Positions 1 through 6,122 of a DNA stretch of 22,844 bases are shown here, in pieces; the first letter of the stretch is position 1; each line of letters starts with the position of its first letter. Source of the stretch: Fibrobacteraceae bacterium (GTDB lineage: Bacteria; Fibrobacterota; Fibrobacteria; Fibrobacterales; Fibrobacteraceae); contig JABUUT010000040.1 of the NCBI GenBank assembly GCA_021443045.1, forward strand, positions 7,622 through 30,465, in the 5' to 3' direction. The translations under genes were made by a program, and so were the position numbers. Under the pieces are notes generated by a model. That model did not search any database, was not told the origin of the DNA, and saw only the letters and a list, made by a program, of their open reading frames with translations.

Positions 1-14
1 TTCCTTAAGTCTAA

Positions 15-65
15 CCTCTTTCGTCTATAGCGCAGCGTTCTTTCGTCTATTTATTACCAGCCACT
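15..65 (+). repeat. Dispersed intergenic repeat, left copy
   Basis: Three blocks (15-30, 36-50 and 57-65) recur in inverted orientation and the same order at 10723-10780. The central block, CGTTCTTTCGTCTAT, is identical over 15 bases, the outer 16-base block has one mismatch, and the 9-base CCAGCCACT block is identical. Spacing between blocks differs by a few bases. This looks like a dispersed intergenic repeat family rather than a gene. It starts close to the window edge, so the element may extend further left. Confidence 0.7.
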
Positions 66-95
66 AACCACTAACCACCAACCACCAACCACTAA
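61..95 (+). repeat. Five tandem heptamers, CCACTAA/CCACCAA
   Basis: Five uninterrupted 7-base units occupy 61-95: CCACTAA, CCACTAA, CCACCAA, CCACCAA, CCACTAA. Degenerate units continue for some 25 bases. A related stretch (ACTAACCACCAACC) lies at 11283-11296, and the reverse-complement flavour (GGTTAGT-like) lies near 11150-11180. I see no gene here. The purine/pyrimidine asymmetry and repeat structure suggest a slippage-prone intergenic repeat. Confidence 0.75.
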
Positions 96-132
96 TCACC
101 GACAACCGTTTACCAACCGCTTGCCACATTCC

Positions 133-172
133 CTGGATTGCCATGTCGCTACGCTCCTCGCAATGACAAGAA
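133..172 (+). repeat. Fold-back intergenic repeat-like element
   Basis: The stretch contains ATTGCC and then CGCAATGACAAG, so ATTGC at its start can pair with GCAAT near its end around a loop containing a GTCGCTACGC-type core. Short fold-backs ending in ATGACAAG also occur at 10874-10887, so the two may belong to one intergenic repeat family. No coding potential is evident between 1 and 241. Confidence 0.4.
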
Positions 173-241
173 TCTGCATAAAAACTACCTACTAAAAACT
201 AATCACTAATAACGAACCACCAGCCACCAAATTCCATCCAC

Positions 242-276
242 AAAAAAAACACCTTGCAAAGCAAGGCGTTTTTTTG
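242..276 (-). terminator. Intrinsic terminator of the lipoprotein gene
   Basis: CACCTTGC (250-257) and GCAAGGCG (261-268) form a stem with an AAA loop. It is flanked by eight A on the left and a T-run on the right, so it can act in both directions. On the minus strand it lies about 30 bases past the stop codon at 297. Confidence 0.85.
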
Positions 277-296
277 TGTAAAGTACAGTTTTAAAA

Positions 297-1352
297 TTAC
301 TGACCCAGGAACTTGCGGCCAATGCCGTATTCGTCCTTATATTCAATGTAGTCAGGAACAAAGCTGCTTGGGAAAGAGAAGGAAACATCTACGGAGCAGA
401 GGAATTCGTTCATCAACTTACCCTTGCCCTTAAAGTTCTGCTTCTTCTTTTCAATCTTTTCATCACCCTTCTTGCCCACGAGAACTTCAGCTTCGCACCA
501 ACCGGTGGAGAGCTTTGTGCCCACTTCTTCACCTGTGGTAGAAACAAGCTTAATCTTGGCAGGGTCCAGTTCAGTGTTGTTGCCAGTAGAAGCCCAGAAC
601 TGCAGCTGACCAGAAAGGGAGGTGCCGCTCATCTTAAGAACAGGCATAGCCATTACATAGCCCCACTTGTCCACGCGGTTCTTACCGGTTGCATCGGAAA
701 TATTTTCACCAAAGATGAGGAAGTAACCACGGGTACCCTTGCGGCTCTTGTTAAGGGCTTCCTTAATCTTTGCGTTTTCTGGAGCCATTTCTGCAATTCT
801 CAAAAGCTGGTATTCGCAAACCACTGGGTCCGATTCTTCCAAGGCTTCTGGAAGGGACTTGGAAACGTAGTTGTTTTCGGCTTCAGTGCGAATAGCCTTA
901 ACCTGAGCTTCGCCAGCACCACGAACCTTGGCTACGGAAAGCGCTGTATCCAGCTTGGCAAAAGCATTGATGATGGTTCCATAGTCTACACCATCCTGGC
1001 TAGCCTGATTCTTACCGATGGTAGCAAGAGTAGTCACATACTCCTGAATGGTTTCGTTCTTCATTACCTGAGGAATGTTTGCCTGAGCCTTTTCAAAATA
1101 GCCGCTCAGCAAATCGCTATTGACGTCTTTCTTGGCTTCGATGTCGGCTGCGCGAACCAGAGCCAAGGTAAAGTTGTCGTAAAATTCATCAGAAACGCTA
1201 CCCTTCTTCTTAGCTTCGATATAGGAGTTAATAGCGTTGCGGAAACGGCCATTTTCCAGGTGTTCGTCACCGCGTTTTTCGTTTGTACCCTTACAGCCCA
1301 CCATAGTAAAGGCCACGCTGGTTGCCAAGGCAAATAGTAAGAATTTCTTCAT
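297..1352 (-). CDS. Predicted lipoprotein with TPR-like N-terminal helices
   Basis: The 351-residue product begins with a lipoprotein signal: MKK, a hydrophobic core, and a VGC lipobox with Cys20 as the predicted lipidated residue. The +2 residue is Lys. Residues about 33-51 (ENGRFRNAINSYIEAKKKG) resemble a TPR helix pair, and helical, Ala/Glu/Lys-rich sequence continues to about residue 200. The C-terminal part, from about 210, is richer in beta-like segments. The start is supported by a TAAGGA ribosome site nine bases upstream. The gene is transcribed alone, diverges from the GT5-like gene and ends at a strong hairpin terminator. I do not recognise a specific function; an envelope scaffold or assembly lipoprotein is one possibility, which is inference. 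No truncation is visible. Confidence 0.85.
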   Translation of the reverse strand: MKKFLLFALATSVAFTMVGCKGTNEKRGDEHLENGRFRNAINSYIEAKKKGSVSDEFYDNFTLALVRAADIEAKKDVNSDLLSGYFEKAQANIPQVMKNETIQEYVTTLATIGKNQASQDGVDYGTIINAFAKLDTALSVAKVRGAGEAQVKAIRTEAENNYVSKSLPEALEESDPVVCEYQLLRIAEMAPENAKIKEALNKSRKGTRGYFLIFGENISDATGKNRVDKWGYVMAMPVLKMSGTSLSGQLQFWASTGNNTELDPAKIKLVSTTGEEVGTKLSTGWCEAEVLVGKKGDEKIEKKKQNFKGKGKLMNEFLCSVDVSFSFPSSFVPDYIEYKDEYGIGRKFLGQ

Positions 1353-1399
1353 TTTTTGATTCCTTATAAGAAATAGGCTGTAAAATAACGAAATTTATA

Positions 1400-1421
1400 C
1401 GATAAAACACCTCTTTTATCG
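1400..1421. promoter_or_regulatory. 8-bp inverted repeat in a divergent intergenic region
   Basis: CGATAAAA (1400-1407) and TTTTATCG (1414-1421) form a perfect 8-bp inverted repeat with a 6-base spacer, between the divergent lipoprotein and GT5-like genes. It lies 48 bases upstream of the lipoprotein start and about 100 upstream of the other. No T-run follows, so an operator is more likely than a terminator. A TATAAT at 1449-1454 could be the -10 of the plus-strand gene. Confidence 0.4.
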
Positions 1422-1520
1422 GTAAATTCCAATTCAAGCCTTTGGTTTTATAATTTAATTAAATAAATTTGTACTTATCAATTAGAATTGGTAAATTTTT
1501 TTTTGGAGTGGCGCTGAGAA

Positions 1521-2951
1521 ATGGAAATTTTGGTCGTAAGCCCAGAAGCCGGCAGGTGGACCACACCTAGCCCACTAGCAACCGCCGTCAGTCGCATGAC
1601 GGAGGCTTTTGCTAATACTGGCGCCAAAGTTCTCACATGCAGCCCCTTCTACAAAAGCCAATTGAGCGACGTACAAGACTACCAGTGCATCTACACAGGG
1701 GTAGAAAGGCTCATGGGTAAAACCTTTGAAGTCTGGAAATCCCCCAAAGACCCTCTGAATACCTACATATACAACGAAGAGTACTTTGGCAGGCCCGAGA
1801 TTTACGGGCCGCCCCACGATGTGCCCTACGGAGACAACCACCTTCGCTTCGCCTTTCTTTCGTCGGCTTCCTTGGCCTATACCATAGCCATCAACATGAA
1901 TTGCACCGCCATTTTGGCCCACGAATGGGGCGGAGCCCTAGTGGGTGCCTTGGCGCACAACACATACCGAGACGAATTCGGTATGATACCCTTTTTCTTC
2001 GCCATCCACAATATTACCTACGACTTCCACGTCCAGTCCGGTGAAATCGAAGCCATCGGTCTTCCCAGGGAAGACTACAATATGGATGGTTATGAATTTT
2101 GGGGCAAGGTCAGTCTTTTAAAAGCTGGAATCTGCTACTCCCACAAGGTACTTTTCCCCTCTCCAGGCTACCGCGATGCCATGCTCAACACCAACTTGGC
2201 CGGGGGCCTCAGCGGCTTTTTGAACCACAATGCCGAAAAACTCATTGGCGTACAATTTGGCGTAAGCTACCAAACCTGGGACTTTAACCAAAACAAGCTC
2301 CCCATTCGCGAAGCCAAGCTTAACGCACGCCACGACCTTGAGAAACAACTGGAAACCCAGTTTAACGGCAACCTGGTTCTGTATGTACATTTAGACGAAG
2401 AATCGGGCAACACCTCCGAAACGTTGGCCACCATCCTGTCTGAAATCACCAAACTCAGGGTATTTTTGATTGTGGGCATTTCTCCGGAACACCCCGAATG
2501 GGCCTACTACCAAGACGTTTCCAACCAGTACCCCAGCACCATGCGGCTCCAACCTCTCGAAGGCATGGGCCTTAAGAACATCGAAATTTTGCGCAACACC
2601 TTGGCCGGAAGCGACATGCTCTTTGCCGCCAACCTTAATGAACCCTCCTGCTCCATAATCCTCAAGGCCATGGCCGCAGGAACCGTTCCCCTCACAGGGC
2701 GCAACGTGGGCATAGCCAGCCTACTTACCGACCACAACGAAGAAAAGGCTCCCTACGCCAACGCCTTCCTTGTAGACGATGCCAACGCCCCTCACCAAAT
2801 TTTACGCCGAATCAAAGATACCATGTCGGTCTACCACGACCAGTCAGACATGTGGAACAAAGTGGTGCACAACGCCTACGACGGTTTCCACTACGAATGG
2901 GACAAGACGGTTTCAAAATATTTGCTGATTCTTGGGGAACTGAGCCTCTAA
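1521..2951 (+). CDS. Divergent glycogen/starch synthase-like (GT5) protein
   Basis: The 476-residue protein aligns by eye with glycogen synthase (GlgA, ADP-glucose glucosyltransferase) along its whole length, and its length is normal for GlgA. Recognisable landmarks are the start MEILVVSPEA, NHLRFAFL near 106-113, HEWGGA at 134-139 (for HDWHAG), IHNITY at 162-167, FWGKVSLLKAG at 193-203 and NEPS at 373-376, which keeps Glu374 of the E-x7-E region. Other landmarks are gone. The N-terminal KTGGL glycine loop, which contacts the sugar-nucleotide, reads RWTTPSPLA. The SRL-x3-KG segment, which supplies the basic phosphate-binding residues, reads VHLDEESG (289-296). The gene is monocistronic, followed by a tRNA. 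It could be an enzyme with altered donor use or a non-catalytic regulator of glycogen metabolism. Fold assignment is firm; activity is doubtful. Confidence 0.82.
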   Translation: MEILVVSPEAGRWTTPSPLATAVSRMTEAFANTGAKVLTCSPFYKSQLSDVQDYQCIYTGVERLMGKTFEVWKSPKDPLNTYIYNEEYFGRPEIYGPPHDVPYGDNHLRFAFLSSASLAYTIAINMNCTAILAHEWGGALVGALAHNTYRDEFGMIPFFFAIHNITYDFHVQSGEIEAIGLPREDYNMDGYEFWGKVSLLKAGICYSHKVLFPSPGYRDAMLNTNLAGGLSGFLNHNAEKLIGVQFGVSYQTWDFNQNKLPIREAKLNARHDLEKQLETQFNGNLVLYVHLDEESGNTSETLATILSEITKLRVFLIVGISPEHPEWAYYQDVSNQYPSTMRLQPLEGMGLKNIEILRNTLAGSDMLFAANLNEPSCSIILKAMAAGTVPLTGRNVGIASLLTDHNEEKAPYANAFLVDDANAPHQILRRIKDTMSVYHDQSDMWNKVVHNAYDGFHYEWDKTVSKYLLILGELSL

Positions 2952-2992
2952 ATCAAAATCTTTTATTATCTTTGTGCTCACAGTCTAACAAA

Positions 2993-3066
2993 GGGGCTTT
3001 AGCTCAATCGGTTAGAGCCACGGACTCATAACCCGTTGGTTCCCGGTTCAAGTCCGGGAGGCCCCA
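2993..3066 (+). tRNA. tRNA with CAU anticodon (elongator Met or Ile2)
   Basis: A full cloverleaf is visible: acceptor GGGGCTT (2993-2999) with AGGCCCC (3059-3065), D-stem GCTC/GAGC (3002-3005/3015-3018), anticodon CAT at 3027-3029, T-stem CCCGG/CCGGG around TTCAAGT, and discriminator A3066. The bottom anticodon-stem pair is A3024·C3032, a mismatch. CCA is not encoded (ACT follows), so it would be added after transcription. The 1-72 pair is G-C, which argues against a classical initiator. CAU can mean elongator Met or lysidine-modified Ile2; sequence inspection alone does not settle it. Confidence 0.92.
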
Positions 3067-3069
3067 CTC

Positions 3070-3106
3070 AAAAAAGCGCACTTCTCCGGAGGTGCGCTTT
3101 TTTGCT
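3070..3106 (+). terminator. Intrinsic terminator after the tRNA
   Basis: GCGCAC (3076-3081) pairs with GTGCGC (3092-3097), flanked by A-rich sequence and T6. It lies directly after the tRNA and ends its transcript. The symmetrical A/T flanks could also stop transcription coming from the minus-strand exonuclease gene, which ends at 3131. Confidence 0.9.
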
Positions 3107-3130
3107 CTTGTTTTGTCAACCCATAGGTCC

Positions 3131-3691
3131 CTACAAACAATGAGCCGAATTGCCCTTTAAAATATTCTTGATATCTTTGCGAAGGCCTTCTTCCCCCACC
3201 TTGCCAATAGCCAGCTTTAAAATTTCAGCGGCCGCCAAAGTGTCGTCTAAGGCTCGATGGTGGTTAAAATCAGGAAGCCCCAAAGCTTCCGTTAATTTGT
3301 GCAAACTGTAACTGGGAAGCCCCGGAAAAATTCGTCTCGATAGTTTTACGGTGCAAAGCCTTGGAGGATCAAAGGGAATACAGCAGCGTTTGAGTTCGGC
3401 CCGCATAAACTTGCTATCAAAGAGCACATTGTGGGCCACAAAAATGCGGTCTTTTAAAAGGCTGGCCACATGTTCGGCCACCGAAGAAAACTGAGGTTTG
3501 TGTTCCACCATTTCTTCGCTTATACCCGTTAGGTTTTGAATAAAAGTCGGAATGGATTGGCCAGGATTCAGCAGCGTGTGGTAGGTATCCACCACTTCAA
3601 CACCATCCATAAGCACAATGCCAATTTCCATAACACGACCTTGGGTCGGAGTGCCCCCCGTAGTTTCTAAGTCAACAACAGCAAAACGCAT
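3131..3691 (-). CDS. DnaQ-like DEDDh 3'-5' exonuclease
   Basis: This is a 186-residue single-domain exonuclease of the DnaQ / Pol III epsilon family. All three Exo motifs are present: DLETTG at 7-12, HN-x3-FD at 87-92, and H145 to D150 (HRALDD). They give the D-E-D-D-h set of metal ligands and general base. The length is that of a free-standing proofreading-type or RNase T-like exonuclease, without polymerase or UvrC extensions. I chose ATG at 3691 because MRFAVVDLETTG fits the family. A TTG at 3697 would add two residues and overlap the upstream stop by four bases. It follows the secreted-protein gene by 2 bases and is probably co-transcribed. It may act in proofreading, repair or small-RNA degradation; the sequence does not say which. 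Confidence 0.9.
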   Translation of the reverse strand: MRFAVVDLETTGGTPTQGRVMEIGIVLMDGVEVVDTYHTLLNPGQSIPTFIQNLTGISEEMVEHKPQFSSVAEHVASLLKDRIFVAHNVLFDSKFMRAELKRCCIPFDPPRLCTVKLSRRIFPGLPSYSLHKLTEALGLPDFNHHRALDDTLAAAEILKLAIGKVGEEGLRKDIKNILKGNSAHCL

Positions 3692-3693
3692 TA

Positions 3694-4278
3694 TCAATTC
3701 ACAGGAACATCAAAATCCAAAGTCTGGTGGTACTTGCGGTTTTCCACTCTGGCCTTAATCGCCTTTCCCTTAATGCGGCTAAACAGAGGAACCACCATTA
3801 AATTGGAATAGTCCTTGGAATCGCTTTTTACGGCATCAGATTCCATAGCCATTTTTTCAAAGATGGGCTTTTTGCCACCTGTGAAAACCGAGTATGTCCA
3901 TTCCCGCTTCAAAGAAGGTTTCAACTGCTTGGTAGGAACCTGAAAATAGAGAATGCCACCCTTGGGAAGAGCCCGAAGGCTGTCCTTAATTTCGTCTTCG
4001 GTAGCCAAAAGCCCTTCAAGCTCCATCCTTTTGTTCTTCTTCAGTTTGTCGAAGCTTTCGTAATAAACGGTCACCTGAAATTTTGCATCTTCGGGAATAG
4101 CTTCGGGGCGTACATCCCGAATTTTCGCATTGTTCTGGTAATATTCCCAGCGGCCGTTTTCATGAAGAATAACAGTAGAACCATTGGAGGTGGTTGCTAT
4201 AATGTCGTCGGCAAAAGTCAGCGAGGCAAGGAACAAAGATACCATCAAAAAAGTTTTTGAAACACTAGCGAGGTTCAT
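3694..4278 (-). CDS. Secreted protein of unknown function
   Basis: The product has 194 residues with an N-terminal signal peptide (hydrophobic stretch about 9-22, likely cleavage after FA at about residue 23, before DDII). A short beta-rich motif follows (TSNGSTVILHENGRWEYY), resembling the 'dG-x-V-x-L-x-x-dGtWe' repeat found in several small periplasmic proteins. The rest is Lys-rich with alternating beta-like segments. A GGAG lies nine bases before the ATG. The gene is followed at once by the DnaQ-like exonuclease, but a functional link between a secreted protein and a nuclease is not obvious; sharing a transcript may be incidental. Function is not recognised. Confidence 0.82.
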   Translation of the reverse strand: MNLASVSKTFLMVSLFLASLTFADDIIATTSNGSTVILHENGRWEYYQNNAKIRDVRPEAIPEDAKFQVTVYYESFDKLKKNKRMELEGLLATEDEIKDSLRALPKGGILYFQVPTKQLKPSLKREWTYSVFTGGKKPIFEKMAMESDAVKSDSKDYSNLMVVPLFSRIKGKAIKARVENRKYHQTLDFDVPVN

Positions 4279-4377
4279 ATAAAAAAACTCCAGTTATACA
4301 TTTGGCAACCTTCTCAAAATTCATTCTCAAGAAGGCATCCCTTAGAATATAAACTATTTTTTCTCATTGGGAATTCG

Positions 4378-5184
4378 TCAGAAATTCTTTTTCAAGTACA
4401 GATCCATCAAATGTCCAGTTTCCCGACCAAATAGGTGCCCCCGATTTAGCTGGTAGCCAAGGCCCAAGCTCAATGGGTTTTGGTCACTGATAAATTTTCT
4501 TTCTACCGCAAACCGAACTTTTACCCCATTATACTGGTCCTTCTGCTTTTGATAATACTCATTTAGATTCAAATTGCGGGAATCTTCATATCGGGTTCTG
4601 AATAAAATAACGTCTTCAATGCGCCACCGCCCAGGCTGCCACACCAAAGAAAGTTTCCCCCCAAGCTCTCGTCCTGGTTCAAAATTATGACGCTCAAAAA
4701 ACTTTGTCCACTCCAAAGAGCCCCCCACAAAAACCCTTTGGGAAAAGGGGATAAAAAGCAGCAAACTGGATTTTAATCCATTATACAGTTCCTTGGTATC
4801 GCCTCCAAACGCCCTAGACCGGAACACCGATTCAAAGCCAGCATACTTGGAAAATGCGTACTTAAAGCCCACATAGGAACGGTTAAAGCCCTCTGTTTCC
4901 AGATCCATATATTCGTGAACCTGTTCAAAGTCAGAAATTTCATACAGGTAGCTCACCGTTCGGTACGATGAAGCCAACAGCAAGCTCCATCGAGGGGTAA
5001 CCGCCCATTCCACAGAGCCCACCACATCGCCAGAATAAACATCATCATCCAAATTAAGACTGTAGCCCAGCACCACTGTACTCTGGGGGTAAAACACAGG
5101 GTTTACAATTTCAAGTGCACCACAAACAACGGTGCTGCACAGCACCACCATTAAACTAGTCCAGAATTTTCTTATCCCGTTCAT
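4378..5184 (-). CDS. Predicted outer-membrane beta-barrel protein
   Basis: The protein has 268 residues from the ATG at 5184. The signal peptide is MNGIRKF plus the hydrophobic stretch 8-22. The mature part shows alternating polar/hydrophobic, aromatic-rich segments of about ten residues (for example WSLLLASSYRTVSYLYEI and YVGFKYAFS). It ends LYLKKNF, a terminal Phe typical of BAM-assembled barrels. The open frame extends upstream to 5433, but that extension runs through the gluQ coding sequence and would precede the signal peptide, so I rejected it. Its start lies only 27 bases from the divergent gluQ start. I see no specific family; a small barrel porin or surface protein is an inference. 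Confidence 0.78.
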   Translation of the reverse strand: MNGIRKFWTSLMVVLCSTVVCGALEIVNPVFYPQSTVVLGYSLNLDDDVYSGDVVGSVEWAVTPRWSLLLASSYRTVSYLYEISDFEQVHEYMDLETEGFNRSYVGFKYAFSKYAGFESVFRSRAFGGDTKELYNGLKSSLLLFIPFSQRVFVGGSLEWTKFFERHNFEPGRELGGKLSLVWQPGRWRIEDVILFRTRYEDSRNLNLNEYYQKQKDQYNGVKVRFAVERKFISDQNPLSLGLGYQLNRGHLFGRETGHLMDLYLKKNF

Positions 5185-5196
5185 GCATTTAAAAAT

Positions 5197-5202
5197 TAGT
5201 AT
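5197..5202. promoter_or_regulatory. Possible shared divergent -10 region
   Basis: Only 27 bases (5185-5211) separate the divergent barrel and gluQ start codons. TAGTAT (5197-5202, plus strand) and TACTAA (5201-5196, minus strand) overlap in a nearly symmetrical ATTAGTAT core, so each could serve as -10. The leaders would be 0 to 5 bases long, and gluQ has no ribosome site (a T-run and C precede its ATG). This is weak, since -35 boxes would have to lie inside the opposing genes. Confidence 0.3.
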
Positions 5203-5211
5203 TTTTTTTTC

Positions 5212-6087
5212 ATGCAGGGTAATGTTCGTTTTGCACCAAGCCCAACGGGGTATCTTCACAGAGGCCATATCCTTTCGGCACTCTATGTTTGGGCCTTTGC
5301 CCAAAAACACAACCTTAACGTACACCTTCGCATCGAAGACCACGACCAAAGCAGAATGCGGCCAGAATATGTAAAGGGAATAAAAGAAGACTTGGAATGG
5401 CTGGGATTTAAGCATCAAACGTATAGCATACAAAGTAAAAAAGATTCAGTTTACCAGCATTATCTACAAAAGTTGCAAGAAAAAAAAATGGTGTACCCCT
5501 GCACCTGCAGCCGAAAAAAATTGCAAGAAGAAAACCCCATAAGCCAAACTGGCGAAATCATTTACCAGGGAGCCTGCCGTTTTATTTTAAACTCCCCACA
5601 ACCCTTTGATTTTAGTACCCCCCACGCCCTTCGATTTTGTTGTCCCGACAAAAAAATTGAGTGGAACGATTTAAGGCTGGGCTCCTTTCAAGAGAACCCC
5701 GCCGAACAATGCGGAGACTTTACCATAAAAGACCGCCACAATCAATGGACCTACCAATTTGCCGTTTGTTGCGACGACATAGACGAGAACATTACCCACA
5801 TTGTTCGGGGAGAGGACATCCGAAATTCCACAGCCCGCCAAATAGCCCTCATGGATGTTTTAGGAAGGCCCACGCCCCCTGTTTACTACCACCACCCCCT
5901 CATTGTAGACGCCTCCGGAAAAAAATTGTCCAAGCGGGAACTCGCCCACAGCATTCGTCAAGACAAAGATGGGGGGATAAACGCCGAAGCATTGCTTGGC
6001 CTAGTATGCTACGAAGCCCAATTGCAGGAAACACCCCAACCCCTCTCTCTAGACAGGGCTATTTCCATTGTTATTGCCTCCCTGTAA
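5212..6087 (+). CDS. gluQ: Glutamyl-Q tRNA(Asp) synthetase
   Basis: This is a 291-residue truncated GluRS paralogue that in characterised bacteria charges glutamate onto queuosine at position 34 of tRNA-Asp (YadB/GluQRS). Visible are the HIGH region RFAPSPTGYLHRGH (6-19), the zinc-site pattern C97-x-C99…Y118-x3-C122 characteristic of GluQRS, and the KMSKS equivalent KLSKR (238-242). The GluRS anticodon-binding domain is absent, as expected. The ATG at 5212 places the HIGH motif at the usual distance. The gene lacks a ribosome site and may be leaderless. The helicase-like gene starts 35 bases downstream with its own promoter-like sequence, so co-transcription is possible but not needed. All catalytic motifs are intact. 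Confidence 0.93.
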   Translation: MQGNVRFAPSPTGYLHRGHILSALYVWAFAQKHNLNVHLRIEDHDQSRMRPEYVKGIKEDLEWLGFKHQTYSIQSKKDSVYQHYLQKLQEKKMVYPCTCSRKKLQEENPISQTGEIIYQGACRFILNSPQPFDFSTPHALRFCCPDKKIEWNDLRLGSFQENPAEQCGDFTIKDRHNQWTYQFAVCCDDIDENITHIVRGEDIRNSTARQIALMDVLGRPTPPVYYHHPLIVDASGKKLSKRELAHSIRQDKDGGINAEALLGLVCYEAQLQETPQPLSLDRAISIVIASL

Positions 6088-6110
6088 TTTCTCATACCCC
6101 AAAAAAAAGG

Positions 6111-6116
6111 TATATT
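6111..6116 (+). promoter_or_regulatory. TATATT -10 giving a likely leaderless mRNA
   Basis: TATATT at 6111-6116 lies six bases before ATG 6123. A start of transcription at the normal distance would fall on or next to the ATG. No ribosome site is present, and no strong -35 is seen. The same layout precedes 10695(-), 18717(-) and 18786(+). Confidence 0.5.
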
Positions 6117-6122
6117 CTTGTT

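Noticed and set aside
4309..4335. Inverted repeat CCTTCT/AGAAGG as a terminator of the barrel gene
   Set aside because: The stem is six pairs with a 15-base loop and no T-run on the minus strand.
5185..5433. N-terminal extension of the minus-strand barrel gene up to 5433
   Set aside because: It runs through gluQ in antisense and would bury the signal peptide; ATG 5184 is better.
5661..6122. Upstream extension of the helicase-like frame
   Set aside because: It overlaps gluQ in another frame, its sequence is low-complexity Arg/Pro/His, and DUF4011 begins after ATG 6123.
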